Shown in pieces: positions 7,016-15,291 of a stretch of 39,842 nt of DNA (the first letter of the stretch is position 1; each line of letters starts with the position of its first letter). This DNA is from a virus. The position numbers were made by a program, and so were the translations under genes. Under the pieces are notes generated by a model, which was not told the origin of the DNA, searched no databases, and saw only the letters and a program-made list of their open reading frames with translations. Where the stretch lies: IMG/VR virus record IMGVR_UViG_3300022074_000121, positions 1 through 39,842 of that record. One strand, written 5' to 3'.

Positions 7016-8905
7016 ATGCACAAAGTTTTATTCATATCTAATTTTTCAAAAGCGGTCACTGGATTCGGAAAGAACATGAAAAATGTTCTTCGCCGTCTCC
7101 ATGAAGATCCCGATATTGAAGTTGTCGAAGCGGCTAACGGCGTTCGTTTTGGAGCAGACCTAAGAACGCCTTGGACATCTTATGGGACGTTTCCAATCAA
7201 GCCATCTACACTTCAAGAAATCAATTCAGACCCGTATAAAAAGAGATTAGCTGAATATGGCAATTATACTATTGATGAAATCATCGAGAAAGAAAAACCA
7301 GATGTAGTAGTAGGCATTGAAGACATTTGGGCTTTTGATTGGGCAAAAAAGCCTTGGATTGGCAAGATAGGTAGTGTCATTTGGACTACTTTGGACAGTT
7401 TGCCGATTCTAGATCAAGCTTATACGGTAGCTCCATTGGTTGATAAGTTTTTAGTTTGGGCATCGTTTGCAGAGGAAGAGATGAATAAAAAAGGCTTTGG
7501 TGTAGAGACTCTACATGGAGCAGTTGACTATTCTTCTTTTCATAGATTGCCAGATCAAGAGAGGCAAAAATTAAGAGCAGATCATGGTTTAGAAAATTCT
7601 TTTGTTACTGGATTTGTTTTTAAAAATCAGCTTAGAAAGTCTGTGCCTAATTTACTTGAAGGTTTTAAGCAGTTCAAAGAAAAGTGTTCTCCAGAAGATA
7701 ATCCAAAGCTGCTTTTACATACAGATTGGAAGGTAGACCAAAATACTTGGGATATTGTAAAATACGTTGAAGAAAAGGGTATTGATAAGAATGATATTCT
7801 AGCTACTTATATTTGCCCTAAATGCAAAAACTTTTCTATAAGACCTTATAACGGCGAAAATCAAACTTGCGATCACTGTGGAACAAAAGATTCTATGGTA
7901 ACAAAGAGCAACGCATTCGGGGTTACAGAAGAGCAGTTAAACAGCATCTATAATATTATGGATGTTTATTGTCACCCGTTTACTAGCGGAGGTCAAGAGC
8001 TTCCAATTCAAGAAGCTAAAGCTGCGGGTCTGATCACGCTTGTCACGGAATATTCTTGCGGTTTAGACTCTTGTTATGAAAAGGATGGAGGCATACCTTT
8101 GAAGTGGGTTGAATACAGAGAGCCTATGACAAGATTTATCAAGGCGACAACTCTTCCAGAGTCCATTTGTGAAAATCTTATTAGGGTAAAGGACATGCCA
8201 CAAGACGAAAAGGACTCATTGGTTAGCAAAGCCCAAAAGTGCATTAAAGATAGATTTGATGCCGACAAAACAGTGGCTAGACTTAAAGAGATTATTCAAA
8301 GTTTTCCAAAGACAGATTGGGATTTTAATTTCGAAGAAAAGCTGGCGAATACTGACATTGAAGTTTCTTTTGACACGAATGATGGTGTTGATTCAAAAGA
8401 TTGGCTTATAGATGTTTATGAGAGAATGTTTGATAAAAAGTTAAACAATTTGTCTATAGAAATTGTAAAAGGCGTTGAAATTATTAGAGAAAAGGGAAGG
8501 GGATTTGTTTATGAATATTTAAGAAGACACGCTTTACAAAAAAATCAGAGAATAGATCAAAAACCAAAGGATATTACAGAACATTTCGAGGGAGAAGATG
8601 AGAAAAGAATTGTAGTCGTAATGCCAGAAAGCGCGGGTGATGTATTGATGATGAATTCATTAATGCAAGGATTGAAAGAGAAGTATCCAGAGTATAATAT
8701 TTATTTTGTTACCAATCCGGTATTCTTTCCCATGATAGAAGACAGTCCTCATATACATAAGCTGCTACCATTCAAAAAAGAGATGGAGAACCTTCTTCTT
8801 TTAGAGGGGCAAGGAGATCATAAAGGATATTTTGATATTGCTTTTCTGCCGTTTGTAGGAACGCAAAAATATCTTAATTATATGCACAACGGTCTTGATA
8901 GATAA
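7016..8905 (+). CDS. Multidomain glycosyltransferase: GT4 plus GT9 N-terminal half
   Basis: 629 aa. Residues 1 to about 440 are a GT4-type GT-B enzyme; the donor motif is SGGQELPIQEAKAAG near 324-338. Between the two Rossmann lobes sits a zinc-ribbon insert with Cys 267, 270, 285 and 288. Residues about 465-515 (WLIDVYERMFDKK...) resemble a DUF4214-like helical segment. From about 537 a second enzyme begins: KRIVVVMPESAGDVLMMNSL is the N-terminal lobe start of GT9 heptosyltransferases. The GT9 lobe ends abruptly at the stop; its second lobe is the next gene in another frame. Likely a glycan-building enzyme; donor and acceptor unknown. Confidence 0.75.
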   Translation: MHKVLFISNFSKAVTGFGKNMKNVLRRLHEDPDIEVVEAANGVRFGADLRTPWTSYGTFPIKPSTLQEINSDPYKKRLAEYGNYTIDEIIEKEKPDVVVGIEDIWAFDWAKKPWIGKIGSVIWTTLDSLPILDQAYTVAPLVDKFLVWASFAEEEMNKKGFGVETLHGAVDYSSFHRLPDQERQKLRADHGLENSFVTGFVFKNQLRKSVPNLLEGFKQFKEKCSPEDNPKLLLHTDWKVDQNTWDIVKYVEEKGIDKNDILATYICPKCKNFSIRPYNGENQTCDHCGTKDSMVTKSNAFGVTEEQLNSIYNIMDVYCHPFTSGGQELPIQEAKAAGLITLVTEYSCGLDSCYEKDGGIPLKWVEYREPMTRFIKATTLPESICENLIRVKDMPQDEKDSLVSKAQKCIKDRFDADKTVARLKEIIQSFPKTDWDFNFEEKLANTDIEVSFDTNDGVDSKDWLIDVYERMFDKKLNNLSIEIVKGVEIIREKGRGFVYEYLRRHALQKNQRIDQKPKDITEHFEGEDEKRIVVVMPESAGDVLMMNSLMQGLKEKYPEYNIYFVTNPVFFPMIEDSPHIHKLLPFKKEMENLLLLEGQGDHKGYFDIAFLPFVGTQKYLNYMHNGLDR

Positions 8906-8907
8906 AC

Positions 8908-10074
8908 ATGGCACATTTAGCAGAAGTATATAGGAGAGATTTAAATGTAGAGGCTAACAAGCCTGTGCTTAGACCTCATTTTTTTCCGATAGGAGATGAA
9001 AAATATATTACTATTCATAACAGTAATAAAGTCCCAACAAAAAATTATTCTTATTGGAATGACGTAGTAAAAATTCTAAAAGTAGAATTTGATAAAAGGG
9101 ATGTTAAAATATTTCAGATAGGAACACAAGAAGACCCACTTATAGAAGGGGTTGATGCGTTTTTTAATAACACAACCTTCAAACAGAGTTGTTATATAAT
9201 TCAAAACGCCATGTGCCATGTAGGTATAGACTCTGGACCCGTTCACATTGCTTCCGCTTTAGATATTCCTACTGTCAGTATATACGCTCATACTTATGCT
9301 GCCTCTTGTAAACCTTTGTGGAACGAAGGAAAAGCCTCAATAATTGAATCGGATAGAGGCGGCAAGAAGCCCTCTTTTTCAAATTACGAAGACCCCAAGA
9401 TGATTAATCTTATTAATCCAGAGGAGATTGCTAATGAGTGCTTTAAAAGATTGAATTATAATAAGTATAAAACACAAGAAACTGTATTTATAGGAGAAGA
9501 ATATACCAATAAGATAATTGACATAATCCCATCTTCAATGCCTACAAGACCGTCTATAGACGGCGCAGAGGTAAGAATTAGAATGGATATTGTTCACAAC
9601 GAACAAAATATGTCCAACCTTTTAAAATTGGCTACTAGACCTTGTGAGATTATTACTACCAAAGAAATAAATACACAAGCACTTGAATTTTTTAAATCAA
9701 AAATTTCAAAAGTAGTTTATTTTGCCGAAGAGTTTTCTGACTCTTTCTTAGAGTATCTTAGAGTCTCAGGAATACAGTTTGAATTAAACTGTCTCTCTAA
9801 AGAAAAGCTATCAGAACAAAGAAATAAATTTTTTAATTATGACATTGTATATTTAAATCCAGAAGAAGAGGCCGAGAAACTAAGAGATAGGGAGTTAAAA
9901 CTTTTACAAGAAAAAGCTAAGGTTAGTTCTGGAAAATATTATTTAGTAGGAGATCAAATTTGTATGACTTTAGGCAATGATCATAATGAGTTAAAGTTTT
10001 GGCTAGATGCGCCTCACTTTAGAATTTACTTACCTAAAGACGTTGAGGAAAGAAAATTAACAGGAATGGGATAA
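8908..10074 (+). CDS. GT9 heptosyltransferase-like C-terminal half with extra domain
   Basis: 388 aa. Residues about 95-125 contain HVGIDSGPVHIASALDIPTV, the hallmark C-terminal lobe motif of ADP-heptose:LPS heptosyltransferases (family GT9). The N-terminal lobe is missing here and is supplied by the end of the previous gene. The ATG comes 2 nt after that gene's TAA, in the -1 frame relative to it, so coupled re-initiation could make two chains that assemble, or a 1-nt deletion split a single gene. Residues from about 185 on form an additional domain that I do not recognise. Confidence 0.7.
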   Translation: MAHLAEVYRRDLNVEANKPVLRPHFFPIGDEKYITIHNSNKVPTKNYSYWNDVVKILKVEFDKRDVKIFQIGTQEDPLIEGVDAFFNNTTFKQSCYIIQNAMCHVGIDSGPVHIASALDIPTVSIYAHTYAASCKPLWNEGKASIIESDRGGKKPSFSNYEDPKMINLINPEEIANECFKRLNYNKYKTQETVFIGEEYTNKIIDIIPSSMPTRPSIDGAEVRIRMDIVHNEQNMSNLLKLATRPCEIITTKEINTQALEFFKSKISKVVYFAEEFSDSFLEYLRVSGIQFELNCLSKEKLSEQRNKFFNYDIVYLNPEEEAEKLRDRELKLLQEKAKVSSGKYYLVGDQICMTLGNDHNELKFWLDAPHFRIYLPKDVEERKLTGMG

Positions 10075-10080
10075 GTAAAA

Positions 10081-10188
10081 TTGAAATTTAAAATAGCACA
10101 GATGCTCATAGATTATTATGACATAGAAGAGGAAGAGGCTATGTTAATGGCTCAAGATATTTTAAAACTTATAAAAGAAGAAGTATGA
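10081..10188 (+). CDS. Small acidic-helical ORF, coupled to next gene
   Basis: 35 aa from a TTG at 10081, or 28 aa from the ATG at 10102. The sequence is an amphipathic, acidic helix (IDYYDIEEEEAMLMAQDILK). Its stop overlaps the next start as ATGA (10185-10188), the same junction used by real genes here, which is the main support. Function unknown. Confidence 0.45.
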   Translation: MKFKIAQMLIDYYDIEEEEAMLMAQDILKLIKEEV

Positions 10189-11072
10189 GTAAGATTTACC
10201 TTTGTGGAATAACAAACCCAAACGAATATAAAAATATTGAACAATTAACTGATCCAATTTGGGAACATATTGATGGGTTGATATTTGGATATGATTCTAA
10301 TTTTTCTGCTTCGTTTTTGACTAATCATAAAAATGATGCATGTTTCAATTTGCTTGAAGAAAGAAGTGGTGAAGGCGCTATCATTACAAGACCTTGGACA
10401 AATGATCACGATCTTCAAATGAATACGTTTCTTCGCGAAGGTCCGATGAAAGCTGGCGATTGGTTCGTTATAAGAGATTCTTTAGAGAGATTTAATCCAG
10501 AATGGGCAAAAGAGCTTCCAAATATACTCCGTTCTTTTGAAATGCAAGGAATTCGATCTATATACAATTATGGAAAAGGTTTTGCTTTCAAGTGGAACGA
10601 TTCTATGGTTTTTCATAGTTCACCTCACTGGGGGATTCAAGGCGCACAAATGAACGCAATTGATTTAAAAGATACATATAATCAAGATAAAAAAGAACAC
10701 ACATGGAGGATACGCAATGGAGAAGAGGGCGGTAGACCTATTGACCATAAAATAGACCATGAAGCTAAATATGTTTGGTGCTATGGTAGGTCGAATCATC
10801 TTATGTTAGGTCTTGAAGACTCTATTCAAGAATACGAAAGAGCAGAATTAATAAGATTGCATGTTCGTGATGTTGCACTAACAAGAGGATTCGAATATAC
10901 GCTCTCTTCTCTAAAAGATTTTATGTTATGGTGCGAAGAAACAGATTTAGATAATTTTAAAGCTTGGATTAATAGTCACAAGGTTTGGAAAAATTTTTAT
11001 CGTTATAGAGTAAATAAGACTGAAACATTTGAAGAAATACAAAGGACAGAGGATACTTGGCGTTATGAGTGA
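10185..11072 (+). CDS. Conserved protein of unknown function, possibly GT-A-like
   Basis: 295 aa. Its beginning, KIYLCGITNPNEYKNIEQLT, and the segment EGPMKAGDWFVIRDSLERFN (about residues 87-106) resemble the layout of GT-A fold glycosyltransferases, where an acidic motif follows about 90 residues in, but no clear DxD is present. Several His and Trp residues cluster at 145-200 (SSPHWGIQGAQ, DHKIDHEAKYVWCYGRSNH). It lies between GT9 and GT90-like genes, which supports a glycan role. The assignment is weak; it could be another kind of enzyme. Confidence 0.45.
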   Translation: MSKIYLCGITNPNEYKNIEQLTDPIWEHIDGLIFGYDSNFSASFLTNHKNDACFNLLEERSGEGAIITRPWTNDHDLQMNTFLREGPMKAGDWFVIRDSLERFNPEWAKELPNILRSFEMQGIRSIYNYGKGFAFKWNDSMVFHSSPHWGIQGAQMNAIDLKDTYNQDKKEHTWRIRNGEEGGRPIDHKIDHEAKYVWCYGRSNHLMLGLEDSIQEYERAELIRLHVRDVALTRGFEYTLSSLKDFMLWCEETDLDNFKAWINSHKVWKNFYRYRVNKTETFEEIQRTEDTWRYE

Positions 11073-12027
11073 GATATCTGTTAGTGAAAGAATTAAATTC
11101 TATATTGGCAAGGCTTGGACAAACCAAGAGCCTCCAAATATTCATTTTTCACTTTTTGATAATCCATTTAAAATTGATGAGCAAAGCCCTTCGCGTTTTC
11201 ATTACGACGAAGATATTGTTCGCTATTATCAACTATCTGAAAACAAAAGTCTTTGGTTCTGCTGCGGTGATCAACCATATATAGGAACAAATTATCCAGT
11301 TTTGGTAAAAACAAGGGACACATTCAATAAACAGTCTACAGGAATCATTGCGAACTTAAACAAAAAGCGTCACTGGACGATGCACCCTTCTTCTGATATA
11401 ATTTGGGAAGATAAAAAAAGCAATGTATTTTGGAGAGGTGCTGATACAGGTCACAACATGCACTTTAATGAACGCATTAATTTTGTTGAAAAGTATTTTA
11501 ATGTTTACGATGTAGCGTTTTCAGATTATTCACAAAATATAAAAACACATAGCCCTTTGTATAAAAAAGAATGGTTAAAAGGCTTTTCTGGAGTTACTGA
11601 ATTTCTTGAATATAAATATTTACCAGTAATTGACGGAAATGATAAGTCAAGTAGTCTGAATTGGATTCTCGCTTCAAACTCAGTTCCAATTATGCCATCT
11701 CCAAGATATCATTCGTGGCTTTGCGAACATCTTTTGCAACCATATACTCACTATGTGCCTGTTAAAAGAGACTTTTCAAATCTTGGCAAAGTGCTAGATT
11801 GGTGCTTGAATAACGATTCAAAGTGTAAAGAGATTGCTAAAAACGGCAAAAACTTTATGATGAATTTCTCAGATAAAGATCAAGAGTCTTACATAGAAAA
11901 AGAAATAATTAATAGAATAGAAGAATTTCAAAAAAATAATAATTGGGCAGAGGTTACTAAAAAAGGAAAAATTACAGGAGTCACAGGACAAGATGATGTT
12001 TTTCCAGCATACGAACAAACAAGATAA
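11065..12027 (+). CDS. GT90/CAP10-like glycosyltransferase
   Basis: 320 aa from the ATG at 11065, which overlaps the preceding stop by 8 nt; an upstream ATG at 11029 would run 44 nt into the neighbour and is less likely. The core NVFWRGADTGHN, EYKYLPVIDGNDKSSSLNWI, LASNSVPIMP and HYVPVKRDFSNL follows the order of family GT90 (CAP10, LPS-modifying and protein O-glucosyltransferase-like) enzymes. Such enzymes add xylose, glucose or related sugars. The last residues, KITGVTGQDDVFPAYEQTR, copy the first motif of the next gene (ITGVTGQD), so the natural C-terminus may have been altered by recombination. Confidence 0.72.
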   Translation: MSEISVSERIKFYIGKAWTNQEPPNIHFSLFDNPFKIDEQSPSRFHYDEDIVRYYQLSENKSLWFCCGDQPYIGTNYPVLVKTRDTFNKQSTGIIANLNKKRHWTMHPSSDIIWEDKKSNVFWRGADTGHNMHFNERINFVEKYFNVYDVAFSDYSQNIKTHSPLYKKEWLKGFSGVTEFLEYKYLPVIDGNDKSSSLNWILASNSVPIMPSPRYHSWLCEHLLQPYTHYVPVKRDFSNLGKVLDWCLNNDSKCKEIAKNGKNFMMNFSDKDQESYIEKEIINRIEEFQKNNNWAEVTKKGKITGVTGQDDVFPAYEQTR

Positions 12028-12112
12028 TATTTCTTCAAATTATCCTGTTGACAGATTGGGTGAACCCAACTATAATGGTCGAAAAGATTACATATTAGAT
12101 TGGTGGAAATGA
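11996..12112 (+). CDS. Small ORF coupled to gmd
   Basis: 38 aa. It starts inside the end of the GT90-like gene in the +2 frame and ends with TGA overlapping the gmd ATG (12109-12112), a coupling junction. The C-terminal part, YPVDRLGEPNYNGRKDYILD, has good codon character and aromatic content and looks like protein rather than spacer. It has no recognisable domain. It may be a displaced C-terminus of the preceding enzyme or an independent small protein. Confidence 0.4.
   Translation: MFFQHTNKQDNISSNYPVDRLGEPNYNGRKDYILDWWK
12048..12076 (+). promoter_or_regulatory. Perfect consensus sigma-70 promoter upstream of gmd
   Basis: TTGACA (12048-12053), 17-bp spacer, TATAAT (12071-12076), an exact consensus. 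The ATG of gmd lies 32 nt past the -10, giving a leader of about 25 nt. It falls inside the 38-aa ORF, so it may be a genuine internal promoter for gmd and the recombination/replication genes or a coincidence of coding sequence. Confidence 0.55.
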
Positions 12113-13158
12113 AGAAAGTTTTGATTACAGGGGTAACAGGTCAAGATGGTTCGTTGATGGCAGACTATCTTTTGAATAATACTGATAATATAGTTGTTGG
12201 CGGCATTCGACGCTTGAGCGTTAAGAATCATAAGAATATCGAACATCTTGCAGATAATGATAGATTCAAACTTATTGACCTTGATGTAGCAGATCAAATT
12301 AACGTAGAAAACGTTATACAAGAAGAAAAGCCTGATTATTTTATTAACTTCGCTGCAAATTCTTTTGTAGGTAATAGTTGGGATATGCCAGTTAATCATA
12401 TGATGACTAACGCTATGGCTGTATTATATCAGTTAGATGCAATTAGAAAGTATGTGCCTGATTGCAGATATTACAACGCTGGATCTAGTGAGCAATTTGG
12501 TGATGTAGATTACTCGCCTCAAGATATAGAACATCCATTCAAACCCCGTTCTCCATATGGGGTTTCTAAATGCGCGGCTCATCATTTGATAAAAGTCTGG
12601 AGGGAGAGTTACAATATTTATGCGGTTCAAGGCATACTTTTTAATCACGAAGGAGTTCGTCGTGGAGAAGAGTTTGTAACCCGTAAAATATCCAAAGCTG
12701 TAGCAGACATATCTAAAGCTTTAGAAAAGGGATATCCAATCAAAAGATTAGAGCTTGGAAATCTCGATGCAAAACGGGATTGGTCTGATGCAGAGGATTT
12801 TATGGACGGTGTTTGGAAAATGTTAAATCAGAACCAAACAAACGGTTTGCCAAAGGATTATGTTTTGGCCTCTGGACAAACAAATACTATTCGATCTTTC
12901 GTAGAAGAAGCTTTTTGGGCTGCGGGTATAAAATATTGTTCTTGGCGTGGAGAAGGTATTGAGGAAACTTATTGTCTTACTAAAGACGATGGTGAAGAAA
13001 TGATTGTGGTCAGCATAAATCCAAAATTTTACAGACCAGCAGAGGTAGAATTACTACTTGGAAATTCTATGCCAGCAAGAAAAGAATTAGATTGGCAACC
13101 AAAAACACACTTTAAAAATTTAGTTCGTAAAATGGTAGAAAGCGATCTAAATGGCTAA
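12109..13158 (+). CDS. gmd: GDP-mannose 4,6-dehydratase
   Basis: 349 aa, normal family length. It converts GDP-D-mannose to GDP-4-keto-6-deoxymannose with bound NADP, the first step to GDP-fucose, GDP-rhamnose or GDP-perosamine. The Rossmann GxxGxxG appears as ITGVTGQDGSL at the N-terminus. The catalytic set is present: GSSEQFG near residue 125, the Tyr-Lys pair in SPYGVSK, LFNHEGVRRGEEFVTRKI in place of the family LFNHESPRRGExFVTRKI, GNLDAKRDW and RPAEVELLLGN. A TTG upstream at 12100 is possible, but the ATG at 12109 overlaps the preceding TGA and is preferred. No GDP-sugar epimerase/reductase or aminotransferase is seen here, so the final sugar depends on host or other phage genes. Confidence 0.92.
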   Translation: MKKVLITGVTGQDGSLMADYLLNNTDNIVVGGIRRLSVKNHKNIEHLADNDRFKLIDLDVADQINVENVIQEEKPDYFINFAANSFVGNSWDMPVNHMMTNAMAVLYQLDAIRKYVPDCRYYNAGSSEQFGDVDYSPQDIEHPFKPRSPYGVSKCAAHHLIKVWRESYNIYAVQGILFNHEGVRRGEEFVTRKISKAVADISKALEKGYPIKRLELGNLDAKRDWSDAEDFMDGVWKMLNQNQTNGLPKDYVLASGQTNTIRSFVEEAFWAAGIKYCSWRGEGIEETYCLTKDDGEEMIVVSINPKFYRPAEVELLLGNSMPARKELDWQPKTHFKNLVRKMVESDLNG

Positions 13159-13486
13159 AGAACCTACGTATTTCCAAGAGAGAAGAGACTTCATTGCCCG
13201 TATGCTTGCGGAGCAACCCAAGGGCGCATACGCTAGGGAGATGAAGTTTACAAAAGAAATCTTTTCTTCTTACAATATTGATTTTCTCAAAGTGGTTTCA
13301 CCGCCTTTTGAGCTTAATTCTTTGGCTTATTTGATAAGTCAGGATGGAAAGAAATATCTTTCATTACAAGAGAAGATTTGGCTTTACAAGCCAGAAAAAC
13401 ACCTTATAATAGAGCAAGAGGATAAAGTTGGGGAAGATTGGAACGGTAAAAGAAAGAAAGGATTCAGAGAGTTTTTAAATGAGTAA
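13151..13486 (+). CDS. Conserved hypothetical protein, recombination-gene neighbour
   Basis: 111 aa, no recognised domain. It is basic and aromatic-rich (FQERRDFIARMLAEQPKG near the start). It overlaps gmd by 8 nt and uvsX by 8 nt, so it is made with both. A position immediately upstream of a UvsX-like recombinase would suit a helicase-loader or mediator role, but no sequence feature supports that. Confidence 0.6.
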   Translation: MAKEPTYFQERRDFIARMLAEQPKGAYAREMKFTKEIFSSYNIDFLKVVSPPFELNSLAYLISQDGKKYLSLQEKIWLYKPEKHLIIEQEDKVGEDWNGKRKKGFREFLNE

Positions 13487-14609
13487 GGTAAAAGAAGCAG
13501 AAGTTGGCCTATCTAAAGATCAGGAGTTTACAGAAAAGTATTTTAATTCTAACAAAGAATTACATACAAACTTTGAAGAGTTTAGAGGCGACTATAAAAT
13601 TTCAACAGGTTCTAAGATTTTTGATCTAGCTGTTGATGGTGGACTGCAATCTGGATTGGTTCGTTTTGTAGGCCCAACAGAAGGGGGTAAAACATCTGAG
13701 GCTCTTGAGATTCAAGCAAATTATCTTGAATCTTTGGAAAACTCCAAAGGTATATTTGTCTTGGCAGAAGGGCGGCTTTCAGATAAGATGAAAGAAAGGA
13801 GTCGATCAACATTCGTTTATCATCCGAAAGATTGGGTAAACGGAACAGTTTTGGTTTTTGAGTGCAATATTTATGAAACTGTTTTTGATTGGCTGCGTGA
13901 GTTAGTTACCAAACATTCTGATAAGACTCGCTATTGTATTATCATTGACAGCATGGATGGGCTTCTACCAGAAGCAGCTTTAAAAAAGTCAACTTCAGAT
14001 GCAGCTAAGATTGCTGCCGGTGCAGTTATGACGGGCGACTTTCTTAGAAGGACAAATGGTTACATGGCTAAACGTGGACACTTGTGCATTATGATGGGAC
14101 AAGTTCGTGCTGAGATCAAAGGCCAATATGAAGCTAAAGATAAAAACAAATTAGGGGGAGCGTCTGGAGGTAATGCTGCGGTTCACTATCCAGATTGGGT
14201 TTTTGAATTTCAGCGACCAAGACCTACAGAAAAAATTCTGCCCAAAGGAGCGGGAGAAGGCGAGTTGACTCTTGCTAAAAAACCGATAGGCCAATTAGCA
14301 AAAGTAAAAATCTGGAAGTCAACAAATGAAACTTCTATGATTGTGATCCAGTATCCTGTTAAGTTTGGAAGAGTAGGGAGGTCTTCAGTATGGGTGGAGA
14401 GGGAAATCGTAGACCTACTTCTTCAGTGGGGGTTCTTTGAAAAGAAAGGTTCTTGGTTTTCTTCTAGTGAAGAGTTAACTAAGAGTTTAGAACTAGAGGA
14501 ACCGATAAAGCTTCAAGGCATTGAATCTATTTATGAGCTTTTAGAGAAGGACTCAGAGCTAACAGATAAGCTCAATGAGTTCTGCGACAATAACATTTTA
14601 AATGTATGA
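13479..14609 (+). CDS. uvsX: UvsX/RecA-like recombinase
   Basis: 376 aa. Walker A is GPTEGGKT at residues 65-72 and Walker B is YCIIIDSMDGLLP near 148-160, followed by the RecA-like MMGQVRAEIKGQ (about 205-216). It would form ATP-dependent filaments on ssDNA for strand exchange, recombination-dependent replication and repair. Its length fits T4 UvsX (about 390) and RecA. It acts with the SSB-like protein and the nucleases nearby. The stop overlaps the next start by ATGA. No classic RecA N-terminal helix is evident, which fits phage UvsX-type proteins better. Confidence 0.85.
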   Translation: MSKVKEAEVGLSKDQEFTEKYFNSNKELHTNFEEFRGDYKISTGSKIFDLAVDGGLQSGLVRFVGPTEGGKTSEALEIQANYLESLENSKGIFVLAEGRLSDKMKERSRSTFVYHPKDWVNGTVLVFECNIYETVFDWLRELVTKHSDKTRYCIIIDSMDGLLPEAALKKSTSDAAKIAAGAVMTGDFLRRTNGYMAKRGHLCIMMGQVRAEIKGQYEAKDKNKLGGASGGNAAVHYPDWVFEFQRPRPTEKILPKGAGEGELTLAKKPIGQLAKVKIWKSTNETSMIVIQYPVKFGRVGRSSVWVEREIVDLLLQWGFFEKKGSWFSSSEELTKSLELEEPIKLQGIESIYELLEKDSELTDKLNEFCDNNILNV

Positions 14610-15007
14610 CTTTTAAAAGCTTGGCTGGTCGAGAGGTTAAAGTCAAAAAAAGTTATGTCTATAAAATAGATTGGCAAGGCAAATCTCTTTCAAAACTACA
14701 GAGGTCTGTAAAGAAAGAGCTTGCAAAATATTGGGAAGCTGATATAGTTTATGAAGAGTTTCCTGTAGCTGGCACAAGATTGAATTTTGATTTTTATAAT
14801 GCTACAAAAAATATTGTATTAGAGGTGGATGGACACCAGCATTATAGATATAATAAATTCTTTCATGGTCAAAACAGGTTCAACTTTTTGCAGCAACTCA
14901 AAAGAGATAACGATAAAGAAAAATTTTGTGACCTTAACGGGATCAAATTACATAGGGTAAGAGAGGGAGAAGACTACAAACAGGTCTTGTCTGAATTAGA
15001 TTTATGA
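14606..15007 (+). CDS. Vsr/DUF559-like PD-(D/E)XK nuclease
   Basis: 133 aa. RLNFDFYNATKNIVLEVDGH (about residues 58-77) gives the D...ExDGxxH core shared by Vsr-like and DUF559 nucleases, followed by the RDNDKEKFCDLNGIKLHRV block that packs on the active site. It would nick or cut DNA, with a specificity that is not readable. It is locked by 4-nt overlaps between uvsX and the next gene. A role in recombination, mismatch processing or branched-DNA cleavage is inferred from context. Confidence 0.75.
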   Translation: MTFKSLAGREVKVKKSYVYKIDWQGKSLSKLQRSVKKELAKYWEADIVYEEFPVAGTRLNFDFYNATKNIVLEVDGHQHYRYNKFFHGQNRFNFLQQLKRDNDKEKFCDLNGIKLHRVREGEDYKQVLSELDL

Positions 15008-15291
15008 AAGACGATATTGATAATATCCAGAATGAAGCAAACACTATTCCAGAGGTGCAGCTTACAAAATTGTTCGACAGAACAGGAAGCAATTATGGAG
15101 GCAACAAAGGCTTTATTCTTTTTTATATCAATGAACAAGGCAACCCATTTGCAGTTATGAAGTTTGAAAATAATGCTGTAAGATTCGCCTTGGAAAAATC
15201 AGTTGATATGTTTAAACTTTCTATGGAACAATCAGAGTGGATGGGTAGTATTGGAATTGACGTTGACGAGGAAGGAGACTCTAACAAATGA
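15004..15291 (+). CDS. Hypothetical protein between nuclease and helicase
   Basis: 95 aa, acidic at both ends. The middle is a compact alternating beta/helix stretch (GFILFYINEQGNPFAVMKFE). No known family recognised. ATGA overlaps on both sides tie it to the nuclease and the helicase, so co-translation is very likely. Confidence 0.6.
   Translation: MKDDIDNIQNEANTIPEVQLTKLFDRTGSNYGGNKGFILFYINEQGNPFAVMKFENNAVRFALEKSVDMFKLSMEQSEWMGSIGIDVDEEGDSNK

Noticed and set aside
8890-8912. Programmed -1 frameshift joining the GT9 halves
   Set aside because: No slippery heptamer or clear downstream pseudoknot is seen; kept only as one option in the split-gene finding.
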